Source of the DNA: Daejeonella sp.
GTDB lineage: Bacteria; Bacteroidota; Bacteroidia; Sphingobacteriales; Sphingobacteriaceae
Direction: 5' to 3'
DNA: 37,667 nucleotides
Assembly (NCBI RefSeq): GCF_030684675.1
Contig: NZ_JAUXXZ010000053.1
Coordinates: forward strand, 1-37,667
Shown: positions 1 through 7,160 of the stretch, one piece after another
Numbering within the stretch: position 1 is the stretch's first letter
Layout of the letters: each line of letters starts with the position of its first letter
The notes under the pieces: generated by a model
The model's database searches: none
What the model was told of the DNA's origin: nothing
The model's input: only the letters and a program-made list of their open reading frames with translations
Program-made: the position numbers and the translations under genes

Positions 1-1300
1 TGTTCCGGATCCTGCTGTAGCATTCGCGTTCAGGATTGTTGTTCCAGAAGTACTACCTGCAATGATCAGTTTACCTACGTTGCCTGCTGCTCCGAAAGTT
101 TTTGCTCCGGTTACTGACTGTGTGCCGGCTAAGGTCATATCTCCCGCACTTGCTGTGATCCAGCTCGGGGCAAGGGTCGTTCCATTGCTCTGAAGAACCT
201 GACCTGCTGTACCGTTAGCCAGCATTGCAGTGGTTCCTGCTGTCGACTGGTACGGGATCTGTCCGCCTAATCCTGCTGCAAGGTTAGTTGCAGTGGTTGC
301 TGAAGTTGCACTTGTTGCTGTTGTTGCTGTAGCTGCATTACCGCCAATGTTCAATCCTGCTGCTGTTCCTGTGATGTTTGTTCCTACCAGTGCACTTGGT
401 GTACCAAGGGCCGGGGTAGTCAAAGTCGGTGAAGTCAGGGTTTTATTAGTTAAAGTCTCTGTGCCGTCTAAGGTAGCCAGGGTGCCTGTAGTTGGAAGAA
501 CGACTGTTCCGGATCCTGCCGTCGCATTCGCATTCAGGATTGTTGTTCCAGAAGTACTACCTGCAATGATCAGTTTACCTACGTTGCCTGCTGCTCCGAA
601 AGTTTTCGCTCCGGTAATGCTTTGAACTCCGGCCAGGGTCATGTCACCTGTTCCGGCATTCACCCAGCTTGGGGCAAGGGTCGTTCCATTGCTCTGAAGG
701 ACCTGACCTGCTGTACCGTTAGCCAGCATTGCAGTGGTTCCTGCTGCCGACTGGTAAGGGATCGTTCCACCAGATCCCGCCGCAAGGTTAGTGGCTGTGG
801 TGGCCGTGCCAGTCACACTTCCGGTAATCGGAGCGGTAACCGTTAGGCCACTCAAAGTTCCAACTGAAGTCAGGGATGAATTAACTATTGCCGGGTTCAG
901 CGTTGTCCCTGTTAGTGTATTTGCATCCGCCGCAGCGCTGATCGTAATATCTGCTGAACCATCAAATGCTACTCCGTTAATATTTTTTGAAGCTGCAAGT
1001 TTGGTGGCTGTTCCGGCATTTCCGGCAACATTACCAGCAATGGGATTGGTTACCGTTAGATCTGTTAAGGTACCCACAGAAGTAATGTTTGGCTGAGCTG
1101 GAGCTGTAACAGTAGCTGCGCTACCTGTTACACTTCCCACAACAGGATTGGTAACTGTCAGATTAGCCAAAGTTCCAACCGATTTCAGGGACGAATTGAC
1201 TACAGCAGAATTTAGTGTAGTTCCGGTTAATGTACCGGCGCTTGCCGCAGCGCTGATTGAAATATTTGATGAACCATCAAATGCTACTCCATTGATAGTC
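1..1300 (-). repeat. in-frame tandem repeats inside the surface protein (504-bp and 315-bp periods)
   Basis: Positions 1 to about 300 recur almost unchanged at 505 to about 800. The period is 504 bp, exactly 168 codons, and most differences are single bases. A second, smaller repeat recurs with a 315-bp (105-codon) period: the codons for NGVAFDGS lie near 956-985 and again near 1271-1300. Both periods are multiples of three, so copy number can change without breaking the frame. The 504-bp array continues beyond the left edge. Confidence 0.85.
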
Positions 1301-2022
1301 CTTGGAGTTGCCAATTTTGTAGCTGTGGCTGCATTTCCTGTAATACTTCCCACAATTGGAGCAGTCACCGCTAATCTGGTCAGGGTACCAACAGAAGTAA
1401 TATTCGGCTGTGTTTCATTGGTTACAGATTGAGCAGTTGCAGAAGTAACAACTGTCGGAAGCCAGGTAGTACCATTCCAACCCAAAACCTGGCCGGTAAG
1501 TGGTACTGTAGCTGATACTGCATTACCCTGAAGCCGGTTTGCATTCCAAATTGCAGAATTTACATTTGCTGAAAGAGCACCGGTATTGTCTTTGATAATT
1601 GAAATATTGTCAACTGTAATATTCGAAGTCTTATTGTTCAAATCGGTGACAGTTGCAAAGGATACCCATGCCCCGTTCTCCCTGACATAGAATTTATTAT
1701 CAGCAGAATTATAAACCAACATACCATTGACCGGAGAGGCAATAGCAGTAAGCGCAGTGATACGAGGCATCAGGATAGCTTTATTTGTCCCATCAATCTG
1801 AAAGGCAACATTCTGGTTAGTAATGGTAGCCGAACCGATAGCAATTCCCTCTGCGTTCAGTATTTGCTTACTGTTCATATCGAGATCCTTTGCTGCCATA
1901 TGGTCTCCCAAATTGTCACCAAGCTTAATCTGCCTCGATTGCCCCTGCACTGTACTTATTGCTCCTAGCAAAACGCCTGTCAAACAGGCCAAACGGATAA
2001 ATCGTTTCATTGAGTATTTCAT
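1..2022 (-). CDS. repetitive tail-fibre-like secreted surface protein, 3' end beyond the left edge
   Basis: An uninterrupted minus-strand frame of 674 codons runs off the left edge, so the C-terminus is missing. It opens with a signal peptide (MKYSMKRFIRLACLTGVLLG, cleavage near VQGQ); ATG at 2022 or 2010 are both possible, without a clear ribosome binding site. Next comes a module shared with the upstream gene at 2081-2845 (AILMPRITALTAI, then GMLVY and FYVRENGAWV). The rest is Ala/Thr/Gly-rich beta-repeat sequence with phrases such as NGVAFDGS, GTLATLDGTETLTNKTL and IPYQS.AGTTAML, of the kind found in phage tail fibres and large surface adhesins. The gene is last in an operon with a type B T9SS-sorted protein and PorP/SprF, so surface display is inferred. 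No C-terminal sorting signal can be judged here. The function is unknown; adhesin or fibre is my guess. Confidence 0.8.
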   Translation of the reverse strand, partial: MKYSMKRFIRLACLTGVLLGAISTVQGQSRQIKLGDNLGDHMAAKDLDMNSKQILNAEGIAIGSATITNQNVAFQIDGTNKAILMPRITALTAIASPVNGMLVYNSADNKFYVRENGAWVSFATVTDLNNKTSNITVDNISIIKDNTGALSANVNSAIWNANRLQGNAVSATVPLTGQVLGWNGTTWLPTVVTSATAQSVTNETQPNITSVGTLTRLAVTAPIVGSITGNAATATKLATPRTINGVAFDGSSNISISAAASAGTLTGTTLNSAVVNSSLKSVGTLANLTVTNPVVGSVTGSAATVTAPAQPNITSVGTLTDLTVTNPIAGNVAGNAGTATKLAASKNINGVAFDGSADITISAAADANTLTGTTLNPAIVNSSLTSVGTLSGLTVTAPITGSVTGTATTATNLAAGSGGTIPYQSAAGTTAMLANGTAGQVLQSNGTTLAPSWVNAGTGDMTLAGVQSITGAKTFGAAGNVGKLIIAGSTSGTTILNANATAGSGTVVLPTTGTLATLDGTETLTNKTLTSPTLTTPALGTPSALVGTNITGTAAGLNIGGNAATATTATSATSATTATNLAAGLGGQIPYQSTAGTTAMLANGTAGQVLQSNGTTLAPSWITASAGDMTLAGTQSVTGAKTFGAAGNVGKLIIAGSTSGTTILNANATAGSGT

Positions 2023-2080
2023 ATAATCCGATAAAAAATCTATATCATTATGATCTGCAGATTTCCTGCTTCACACTGAC

Positions 2081-2845
2081 TTATTTCATTAATAAAACTT
2101 TATACTGTGTTCCGATAATTGTTACGGGATCGGACTGATAATTAGCGAAACGTATGCTTACTTCATTTGTAGCACTGACCCATGCATTGTATACTGAAAA
2201 ATCGGGAGTATCTCCAATCAAGGCGACAAAGACGATATCTCCCAGAACGGCTCCTGAAACATTAACCTTTACTACGTTTGTACTATTGGGTTCAATAATT
2301 ACATTTTCTCCTGAAGTAGTATTAAATTCCTTTGCCTTTTCAACAATCGCAGTCGATACCTGTAAGATCGACTTAGGTTCCCATGCAACTCCGTTCCAGG
2401 TAAGAACCTGGCCTGAAACCGTTCCCGGAGATGCTGTAATCTGAGTTGCAGGATTTATTTTACCACCAATATTCCCAAGATTCAACTTGGTTTCATCTAC
2501 ATTGACATTGATATTTGTACCGCTATTTGACACCCCGCTCAGGAAATTCCAAACTCCATTCTTACGAACATAGAGTCCTTGTATAGGTGCTTTTGTAAGA
2601 TAAATAAGCATACCATCCAATGGATTCAAGGCATTTATTGCAATAGTATCGCTCAATCGAGGCAATAATAAACCCTTGGTATCACTCTCCAATTCAAGGA
2701 TGGAAGCGCGCTGAATCTGATCAGGATTTGTACCTATTTTTACCTGAGCCTGGCTAAGATTTACGCAAAAAAGGCATAAAATGACAAAAAGAGCAGTGCT
2801 TAGGCTCTTACTCTGAATAAATTTCGGGGGTAATTTACTTTTCAT
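2081..2845 (-). CDS. secreted protein with the N-terminal module of the repeat protein
   Basis: 254 aa with an N-terminal signal peptide (hydrophobic stretch about residues 17-31, cleavage near LSQAQ). Residues about 35-105 contain VKIGTN, ILELESDTKGLLLPRLS, DGMLIYL and LYVRKNGVWNFLSG. This module recurs in the downstream neighbour and is common in Bacteroidetes surface and tail-fibre-like proteins. A linker with GQVLTWNGVAWEPKSIL also resembles the neighbour. The C-terminal ~90 residues are a compact region without an obvious T9SS sorting domain. It starts 3 bp after the PorP/SprF stop and ends 58 bp before the repeat protein, so it belongs to the same transcript. The role is unknown; I infer a short paralogue or assembly partner of the downstream fibre. 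Confidence 0.75.
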   Translation of the reverse strand: MKSKLPPKFIQSKSLSTALFVILCLFCVNLSQAQVKIGTNPDQIQRASILELESDTKGLLLPRLSDTIAINALNPLDGMLIYLTKAPIQGLYVRKNGVWNFLSGVSNSGTNINVNVDETKLNLGNIGGKINPATQITASPGTVSGQVLTWNGVAWEPKSILQVSTAIVEKAKEFNTTSGENVIIEPNSTNVVKVNVSGAVLGDIVFVALIGDTPDFSVYNAWVSATNEVSIRFANYQSDPVTIIGTQYKVLLMK

Positions 2846-2848
2846 GAT

Positions 2849-3790
2849 TTAAAAATATCTTGGTGAAAGGGCCGTTCTATTAAATGAGAATTCATATCTC
2901 AAGATCACTTCGTGAGAACCCTTTGAGATTATATTGTACTCTGATATACTATGATCATATGCATATCCCAAATGCAGTTCAGGGACTAATTTGAGATCAA
3001 TTATTCCTACCATTGCGGTTTTATTTCGATATGAGAATCCAAGACCAAGCATATCGGATATCCAGAAATTTGTGTTGATATCATAGGAAATCGGACTTCC
3101 GGCTACGCCCCGAACTAAAACAGATGGCTTAATGTGAAGATCATCACTGAGTGCAAAAACATAGCCTGTATTGAAATAAATATGCATTTGCTGCTTGAGT
3201 TCGCTGAACGCACCGGTATTGTTTTCCTTATTGAAGTTATTTCGGATTAAATTAGGTGATGAAAGTCCAACATAGAAAGTTTCAGTATTAAAAAAGACTC
3301 CGGTGCCAAAATTCAGTTTGAGAGAATTGATATTCTGACTGAAAGAAGGATCATTCGGATCAATGACATCAACCTTGGTGTAATCTGTTTTGAAATTATA
3401 AACTCCTCCCTGTAAACCAAGTGAAATAGTAGAATAGGGTCCGGTTGGAATCTTGAATGAATAAACACCCTGTGCTCCAAGGGTCTTTGTAATTTCATCC
3501 CTATCGTCAAGTAATTTTATACCCACTCCGACCCGTTTACCAGATATGGGCATATCTGCAGCAAAAAATGCACTTTGAGGGGCAGTTTTAAATCCTGTAT
3601 ATTGTTTACGGAACATTGTGGTTATGCTCAAAGCATCCCTGAAGCCTGCATAGGCAGGATTAATTTCCAAGGTGTTAAACATATATTCAGAAAAAAGAGG
3701 CAATTGTTGGGCAATCAGATTTTGCGATCCGGTAAGAGATATAATCAAGCAAAATAATACCCTAATTGTTCCTTTAAACATAAGTTTCAT
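2849..3790 (-). CDS. type IX secretion membrane protein, PorP/SprF family
   Basis: 313 aa with a signal peptide ending near NLIAQQ, followed by the family hallmark LPLFSEYMFNTLEINPAYAG and repeated amphipathic beta strands to the C-terminus (ILRYEFSF), as in the PorP/SprF outer-membrane barrels. The length fits the family (about 300-340 aa). Members usually sit next to a gene for a protein with a type B C-terminal sorting domain and are thought to help its secretion or anchoring through the T9SS. Here the start codon overlaps the stop of just such a gene by one base (TAATG), implying translational coupling. This is probably a substrate-dedicated paralogue rather than the core PorP of the secretion machine. 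Confidence 0.9.
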   Translation of the reverse strand: MKLMFKGTIRVLFCLIISLTGSQNLIAQQLPLFSEYMFNTLEINPAYAGFRDALSITTMFRKQYTGFKTAPQSAFFAADMPISGKRVGVGIKLLDDRDEITKTLGAQGVYSFKIPTGPYSTISLGLQGGVYNFKTDYTKVDVIDPNDPSFSQNINSLKLNFGTGVFFNTETFYVGLSSPNLIRNNFNKENNTGAFSELKQQMHIYFNTGYVFALSDDLHIKPSVLVRGVAGSPISYDINTNFWISDMLGLGFSYRNKTAMVGIIDLKLVPELHLGYAYDHSISEYNIISKGSHEVILRYEFSFNRTALSPRYF

Positions 3791-5106
3791 TACCTGTTAA
3801 TGATGATATAGCCCGTTACAGGTTTTGAGTCATTAAAGTACAAAATATAATAATATGTTCCATCAGGAAGATTATTGTTAACCAATCCCTTCTGATTTCC
3901 TATTCCTTCAAAAGTGTTTTTGTAATTAGTATCCCTGAAAACAAGACTTTGCCATCTGTTGTAAATATCAATTCTGACTTTATCAGTAGCTTTGAGATTC
4001 TCAATTACAAATTTGTCATTCAAACCATCATTGTTAGGCGAAATACCAACAGGAACCCTATAATTTGCAAGCACATTTTCCTTTACAACAGATTTTGAAA
4101 AATATTCGTTTAAACCTATTCCACCACTAATTGTTCGTGTATTGATGAATGCGCCGGGAATTGGGCTACCTGAAGAAATTATCCCTGGTGTAAGCCCGGT
4201 ACCATTTGTAGAATCCCACTTCTCAATATTTGACTGATACCTGCTGAGGAAACTTTTTGTTTTGTCGGCAGTAAACTGTGAACCTTCTTCGGATGAATGA
4301 TGCTGAGCACTCAATACAATATTGGCATTAGGGTCAAGATTTGTAAGTGATAAATTCCATGTTTTAGTTACGAAATTTACATTGTCAGGGTTTCCAAATG
4401 TAGCCTTGTCGTAAACGTTATCGAAAACCCTTAGCTTTAAATCCTGGGCAATACCGGTATAAGTAATGGAAGCCGGTGCGTAACTACCAACAGTTGATCC
4501 AAGTGGAAAGATGATTTGAGTGTTCTGTGAACCACTAGTTTTCCTGATTAAAGAACCACCACTGGTAGCCGTGCCTGTAACGAAATATTTATTATTATCA
4601 AAGCCGGCAATGTTGGCTCCAATTTGCATTATTGCATTTCTGTTATTCAGAATCACCTTGCCACTCAGAAAATTAAAACTTCTTCTGACCAGAAGGTCGT
4701 TGCCCTGAAGAATTAAATTTTGTGGATTTGCAAGGGTAATATTAGGGAATCCTGTATTATTCTGCGCGTTGGTTAAAGTGTTGATATTTTGGGGGGAAGT
4801 TGTTCCTGAAAATCTAATGGTTCCACCTAATCCGGTTTGACCACCTGTACTCTCATCTACTATCCGACTTCCGCTCATATTATTCCAGCGCTGACCAAGA
4901 AAATTAATTGTAGACAGGTTGTAAGATCCAAGAGAACCCGAGTTATTTAAATCAGAAAAAACCGAAACATTCGCCTCAGGATGAACATAAAAAGATTCAC
5001 CTGAGTGAACAGTCATCTGCACAATTTCCTGTGCCCTCAAAACAGAAGGAAACAGAATAGAAAAGGCAAATAAAATATATAGTTTATGTGTTCTGTTTAA
5101 ATGCAC
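3790..5106 (-). CDS. T9SS type B sorting domain-containing surface protein (gliding-associated C-terminal domain)
   Basis: 438 aa. The signal peptide is hydrophobic at about residues 9-23, with cleavage after VLRAQ. The middle (about 30-340) is beta-rich and of unknown function. The last ~90 residues match the gliding motility-associated C-terminal domain (CHU_C, type B T9SS signal): VGISPNNDGLNDKFVIENL, then VRIDIYNRWQSLVF, LPDGTYYYILYF and a terminal GYIIINR. This domain directs passage through the type IX secretion system and cell-surface attachment. It is the first gene of the minus-strand operon that continues with PorP/SprF, the usual partner. No clear TAnnTTTG promoter was found in the ~150 bp upstream. 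The passenger domain was not recognised. Confidence 0.9.
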   Translation of the reverse strand: MHLNRTHKLYILFAFSILFPSVLRAQEIVQMTVHSGESFYVHPEANVSVFSDLNNSGSLGSYNLSTINFLGQRWNNMSGSRIVDESTGGQTGLGGTIRFSGTTSPQNINTLTNAQNNTGFPNITLANPQNLILQGNDLLVRRSFNFLSGKVILNNRNAIMQIGANIAGFDNNKYFVTGTATSGGSLIRKTSGSQNTQIIFPLGSTVGSYAPASITYTGIAQDLKLRVFDNVYDKATFGNPDNVNFVTKTWNLSLTNLDPNANIVLSAQHHSSEEGSQFTADKTKSFLSRYQSNIEKWDSTNGTGLTPGIISSGSPIPGAFINTRTISGGIGLNEYFSKSVVKENVLANYRVPVGISPNNDGLNDKFVIENLKATDKVRIDIYNRWQSLVFRDTNYKNTFEGIGNQKGLVNNNLPDGTYYYILYFNDSKPVTGYIIINR

Positions 5107-5560
5107 TATGCTCTAAATAATTACTTCAAAAAGGTCTATAACTAAACCCATTGGATGTATAAAGCCATAATCATACCATCGGCAAATTTTTTGGCTCTAA
5201 AGACCATTAGAAGATTATTTATTACTAATATCGTGCTTTAAATCGGCAAAAACGACATTTATTTAATTTTAACGATAATTATTTTATAGATTGTAAAAAT
5301 AAAAAAGAAGCAATGTAGATTAAATTACCCATTTTGTAGATTATTTTCTACGAAAGCGAGAATTTAATATCTCCGGAGGCAATTTTATTTTCCCAGAATA
5401 AATCCAGAAAATTGAAATTGGAAAATACTTTTAGACTGATAGTCCGGGGGAAATGCAGGACTAAATAAACAGAAAATCAGGACAATTTTAAGCCCCGAAT
5501 TCAATCCTGAAGGAAGGATTTTATGAATTTAAAATCCGAAAAAAAATAGAAGCTTAACAA
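5107..5560. other. AT-rich intergenic region without a recognisable gene
   Basis: About 450 bp between the surface-protein operon and the rpsJ remnant. Short stops occur in all frames and no plausible coding stretch was seen. It must contain the promoter of the minus-strand operon starting at 5106, but no TAnnTTTG box with a spaced TTTG was convincing. Small inverted repeats are present (for example GTAGA...TCTAC near 5336-5352) without a clear role. Confidence 0.5.
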
Positions 5561-5590
5561 AAAAAGCCATCCAAAAGGATAGCTTTTTTT
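5561..5590 (-). terminator. intrinsic terminator next to the rpsJ remnant
   Basis: The arms AAAAAGCCATCC and GGATAGCTTTTTTT are separated by AAAA. Read on the minus strand, the single irregular position is a U-G wobble and the stem is followed by a T-run; on the plus strand it is a C-A mismatch. It therefore fits best as a terminator for minus-strand transcription. It lies about 15 bp beyond the stop codon of the rpsJ 3' remnant, where the original rpsJ terminator would be expected. Confidence 0.75.
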
Positions 5591-5605
5591 AATGAATTTA
5601 TGAAT

Positions 5606-5651
5606 TTAAACCTTGATTTCTACTTCAACCCCACTTGGCAATTCAAGCTTC
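5606..5651 (-). pseudogene. 46-bp duplicate of the 3' end of rpsJ
   Basis: Identical to the last 46 bp of the intact rpsJ (9961-10006) except for one base. On the minus strand it encodes [14 protein letters not shown] plus the stop codon; the difference is synonymous (Leu TTG here, TTA in rpsJ). Similarity ends sharply inside the gene. It is in the same orientation as rpsJ, so the two copies are direct repeats bracketing 4.3 kb. Best read as the displaced original end of rpsJ left by an insertion. Confidence 0.85.
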
Positions 5652-5655
5652 TCCA

Positions 5656-5724
5656 GTTAATCTTAAATTTTGGATTAGTCCGAAAATGAATCAGTTAAGT
5701 GGGCTACAATTATTTAAGATTAAC
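5656..5724. repeat. 13-bp perfect inverted repeat just inside the cassette's left border
   Basis: GTTAATCTTAAAT at 5656-5668 is repeated in inverted form at 5712-5724, with a 43-bp spacer. It begins 4 bp after the rpsJ fragment ends. A recombinase-binding site or a 5' regulatory structure is possible. A short palindrome (CCAGTAACTGG) follows at 5736-5746. Confidence 0.6.
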
Positions 5725-5899
5725 CAGTTTGAAATCCAGTAACTGGTATTAATATTCTTTTATAAAAAATAGCTTTAATTATTTTTTATGTATAAATTTA
5801 ATAGTATGTTGAAAATTACTCGCCAGGATAATTAAATCAACTTAGCGGAATCCGAAAAGCTAAAGAGTAGGAGACACACTTTACCTAAATTATTTAACC

Positions 5900-6225
5900 A
5901 TGAAAAAAAACTAGCACTAAGCCTTTTCATGTTATTAATGACTGTTTTCACATTTGCAGAAGAAAAAAGTAAAACCATTGAAAAAATCGAACCCTCAAAA
6001 GTTGAGGCGCAGGTAAGTTCAATGGAAACTGAAAAGATGAACACTTCGTTGGACATAAAAAAGATTTCAACAAGCACCTCACGAATAGAGATAAAAGTAA
6101 TAGAAAATTGTTATGGGGGGATGACGAGTTGTGGTATTGGCTATATGTGGTGTCAGGAACAGCCACTGACAGGAGCAGATCAATTAACTATTTGGGATGC
6201 TTTTAACAATGCATATTGTGGTTAA
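5900..6225 (+). pseudogene. small secreted Cys-containing protein with start broken at an A8 tract
   Basis: From ATG 5900 the frame reads Met-Lys-Lys-Asn-stop. If the run of eight A (5903-5910) had nine, it would read MKKKLALSLFMLLMTVFTFA and enter the long open frame that continues to 6225, giving a textbook signal peptide and a product of about 107 aa. As sequenced, the only in-frame ATG is at 5929 (98 aa), which cuts off the charged start of the signal peptide. The mature part is Lys/Glu/Ser-rich, followed by a C-terminal region with four cysteines (NCYGGMTSCGIGYMWCQ and AYCG at the end), suggesting disulfides or modification. It is first in line before the GLPGLI and outer-membrane genes. 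A sequencing indel, a real mutation, phase variation or transcriptional slippage could all explain the frame. The family is not recognised. Confidence 0.65.
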
Positions 6226-6240
6226 ATAAAAACAGTTTTA

Positions 6241-6280
6241 ATGGGTAATCTACAACAGAAAATAGGTTGCCCATTTTTAT
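6241..6280 (+). terminator. terminator-like hairpin between the small-protein and GLPGLI genes
   Basis: The arms ATGGGTAATCT (6241-6251) and AGGTTGCCCAT pair over 11 bp with two G-U wobbles, and a run of T follows. It lies 16 bp after the small gene's stop and just before the GLPGLI start at 6292. It would limit read-through, so the small protein may be made in excess of the downstream membrane proteins. The ATG at 6241 is the base of this stem, which argues against it as a start codon. Confidence 0.65.
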
Positions 6281-6291
6281 CTCCTTCTCCT

Positions 6292-7119
6292 ATGAAAAAA
6301 ACCATCTTCTATACCGTATTATTATTATTTTCCTACTTATTTTCCTATGCACAAACATCTGAAAGTGTAATAGCAAAGGCAAACTACAAGCTAACTCACC
6401 ATTATGATACCGCAGATTTCAACCGTATCAATACCGAAAACTTTATTGTGTATTTAGGAAATAGCTCAGCGCATTATAAAAGCTACGACAGGCAATTACA
6501 GGACTCTGCGATGTTATCAAGTTTTCAGAAAGAAGGAGCAATGGCCCCTCCCGCTGGAAGAAGATACGATGACGAAGAAATTTACAACTATTATAATGAG
6601 AAAAGAATGTTCACATCTACTACAACGCTAGGTAAGTTTATTGTAGAAAGATCATTTCCTCAAATTGACTGGAAGATACTTCCAGAAAAAAAGCAGCTCA
6701 ATGGTTATAACTGTCAAAAAGCTGCCGGCTCATTTCATGGAAGAAATTATGTGGCATGGTTTACTGCAGAGTTGCCTTTTAACGCCGGCCCCTGGAAATT
6801 AAATGGCTTACCGGGGTTTATTATCCATGCCACTGACGAAACGGCACGGATTCTATTTGAATTGAGCGGGTTTCATACCGTTCAAAATTCAGTTGAAAAA
6901 ACAATTTGGGACAGGAAAGAACGATTGCCAATTACCTGGGATGATTATAAAAAACTGGCAAAATTTGCCCAGGAAGATCCTATAGGATTTATTGAACAGA
7001 GATTTGGTGGTAAAGTAACTGTTTCTCCGGGCGCTGTTCCTAAACATATCAGTCCTCTTTTACCCAGATCATACATTAATTTCCCCTTAGAAGCCATTAA
7101 CTATTATTCCGAATATTAA
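6292..7119 (+). CDS. GLPGLI family protein
   Basis: 275 aa from ATG 6292, chosen because it gives a clean signal peptide (MKKTIFYTVLLLFSYLFSYA-Q); an in-frame ATG 17 codons earlier lies in a hairpin. Residues about 134-177 carry the family core: LNGYNCQKA, YVAWFTAELPFNAGPWKL and GLPGFI (172-177), a variant of the naming motif GLPGLI. The family is Bacteroidetes-specific, exported, and of unknown biochemical function; members often stand beside an outer-membrane receptor gene. Here the next gene, 41 bp downstream, is an outer-membrane beta-barrel protein, and a small secreted protein gene lies upstream. A joint role in handling a periplasmic or surface substrate is inferred from context only. 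Confidence 0.88.
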   Translation: MKKTIFYTVLLLFSYLFSYAQTSESVIAKANYKLTHHYDTADFNRINTENFIVYLGNSSAHYKSYDRQLQDSAMLSSFQKEGAMAPPAGRRYDDEEIYNYYNEKRMFTSTTTLGKFIVERSFPQIDWKILPEKKQLNGYNCQKAAGSFHGRNYVAWFTAELPFNAGPWKLNGLPGFIIHATDETARILFELSGFHTVQNSVEKTIWDRKERLPITWDDYKKLAKFAQEDPIGFIEQRFGGKVTVSPGAVPKHISPLLPRSYINFPLEAINYYSEY

Positions 7120-7160
7120 TCAACACATTAAGCTCAGATCTTCCAGTTAAACTTAATGAG

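Noticed and set aside
230-1432. Plus-strand open frames opposite the repeat protein
   Set aside because: They are composed of Val/Ala/Pro-rich antisense of the Thr/Ala/Gly repeats and lack starts, signals or family features; the minus-strand frame is continuous over 674 codons.
6241-6291. Upstream ATG for the GLPGLI protein
   Set aside because: It adds 17 residues before a perfect signal peptide and is the first arm of a terminator-like hairpin.
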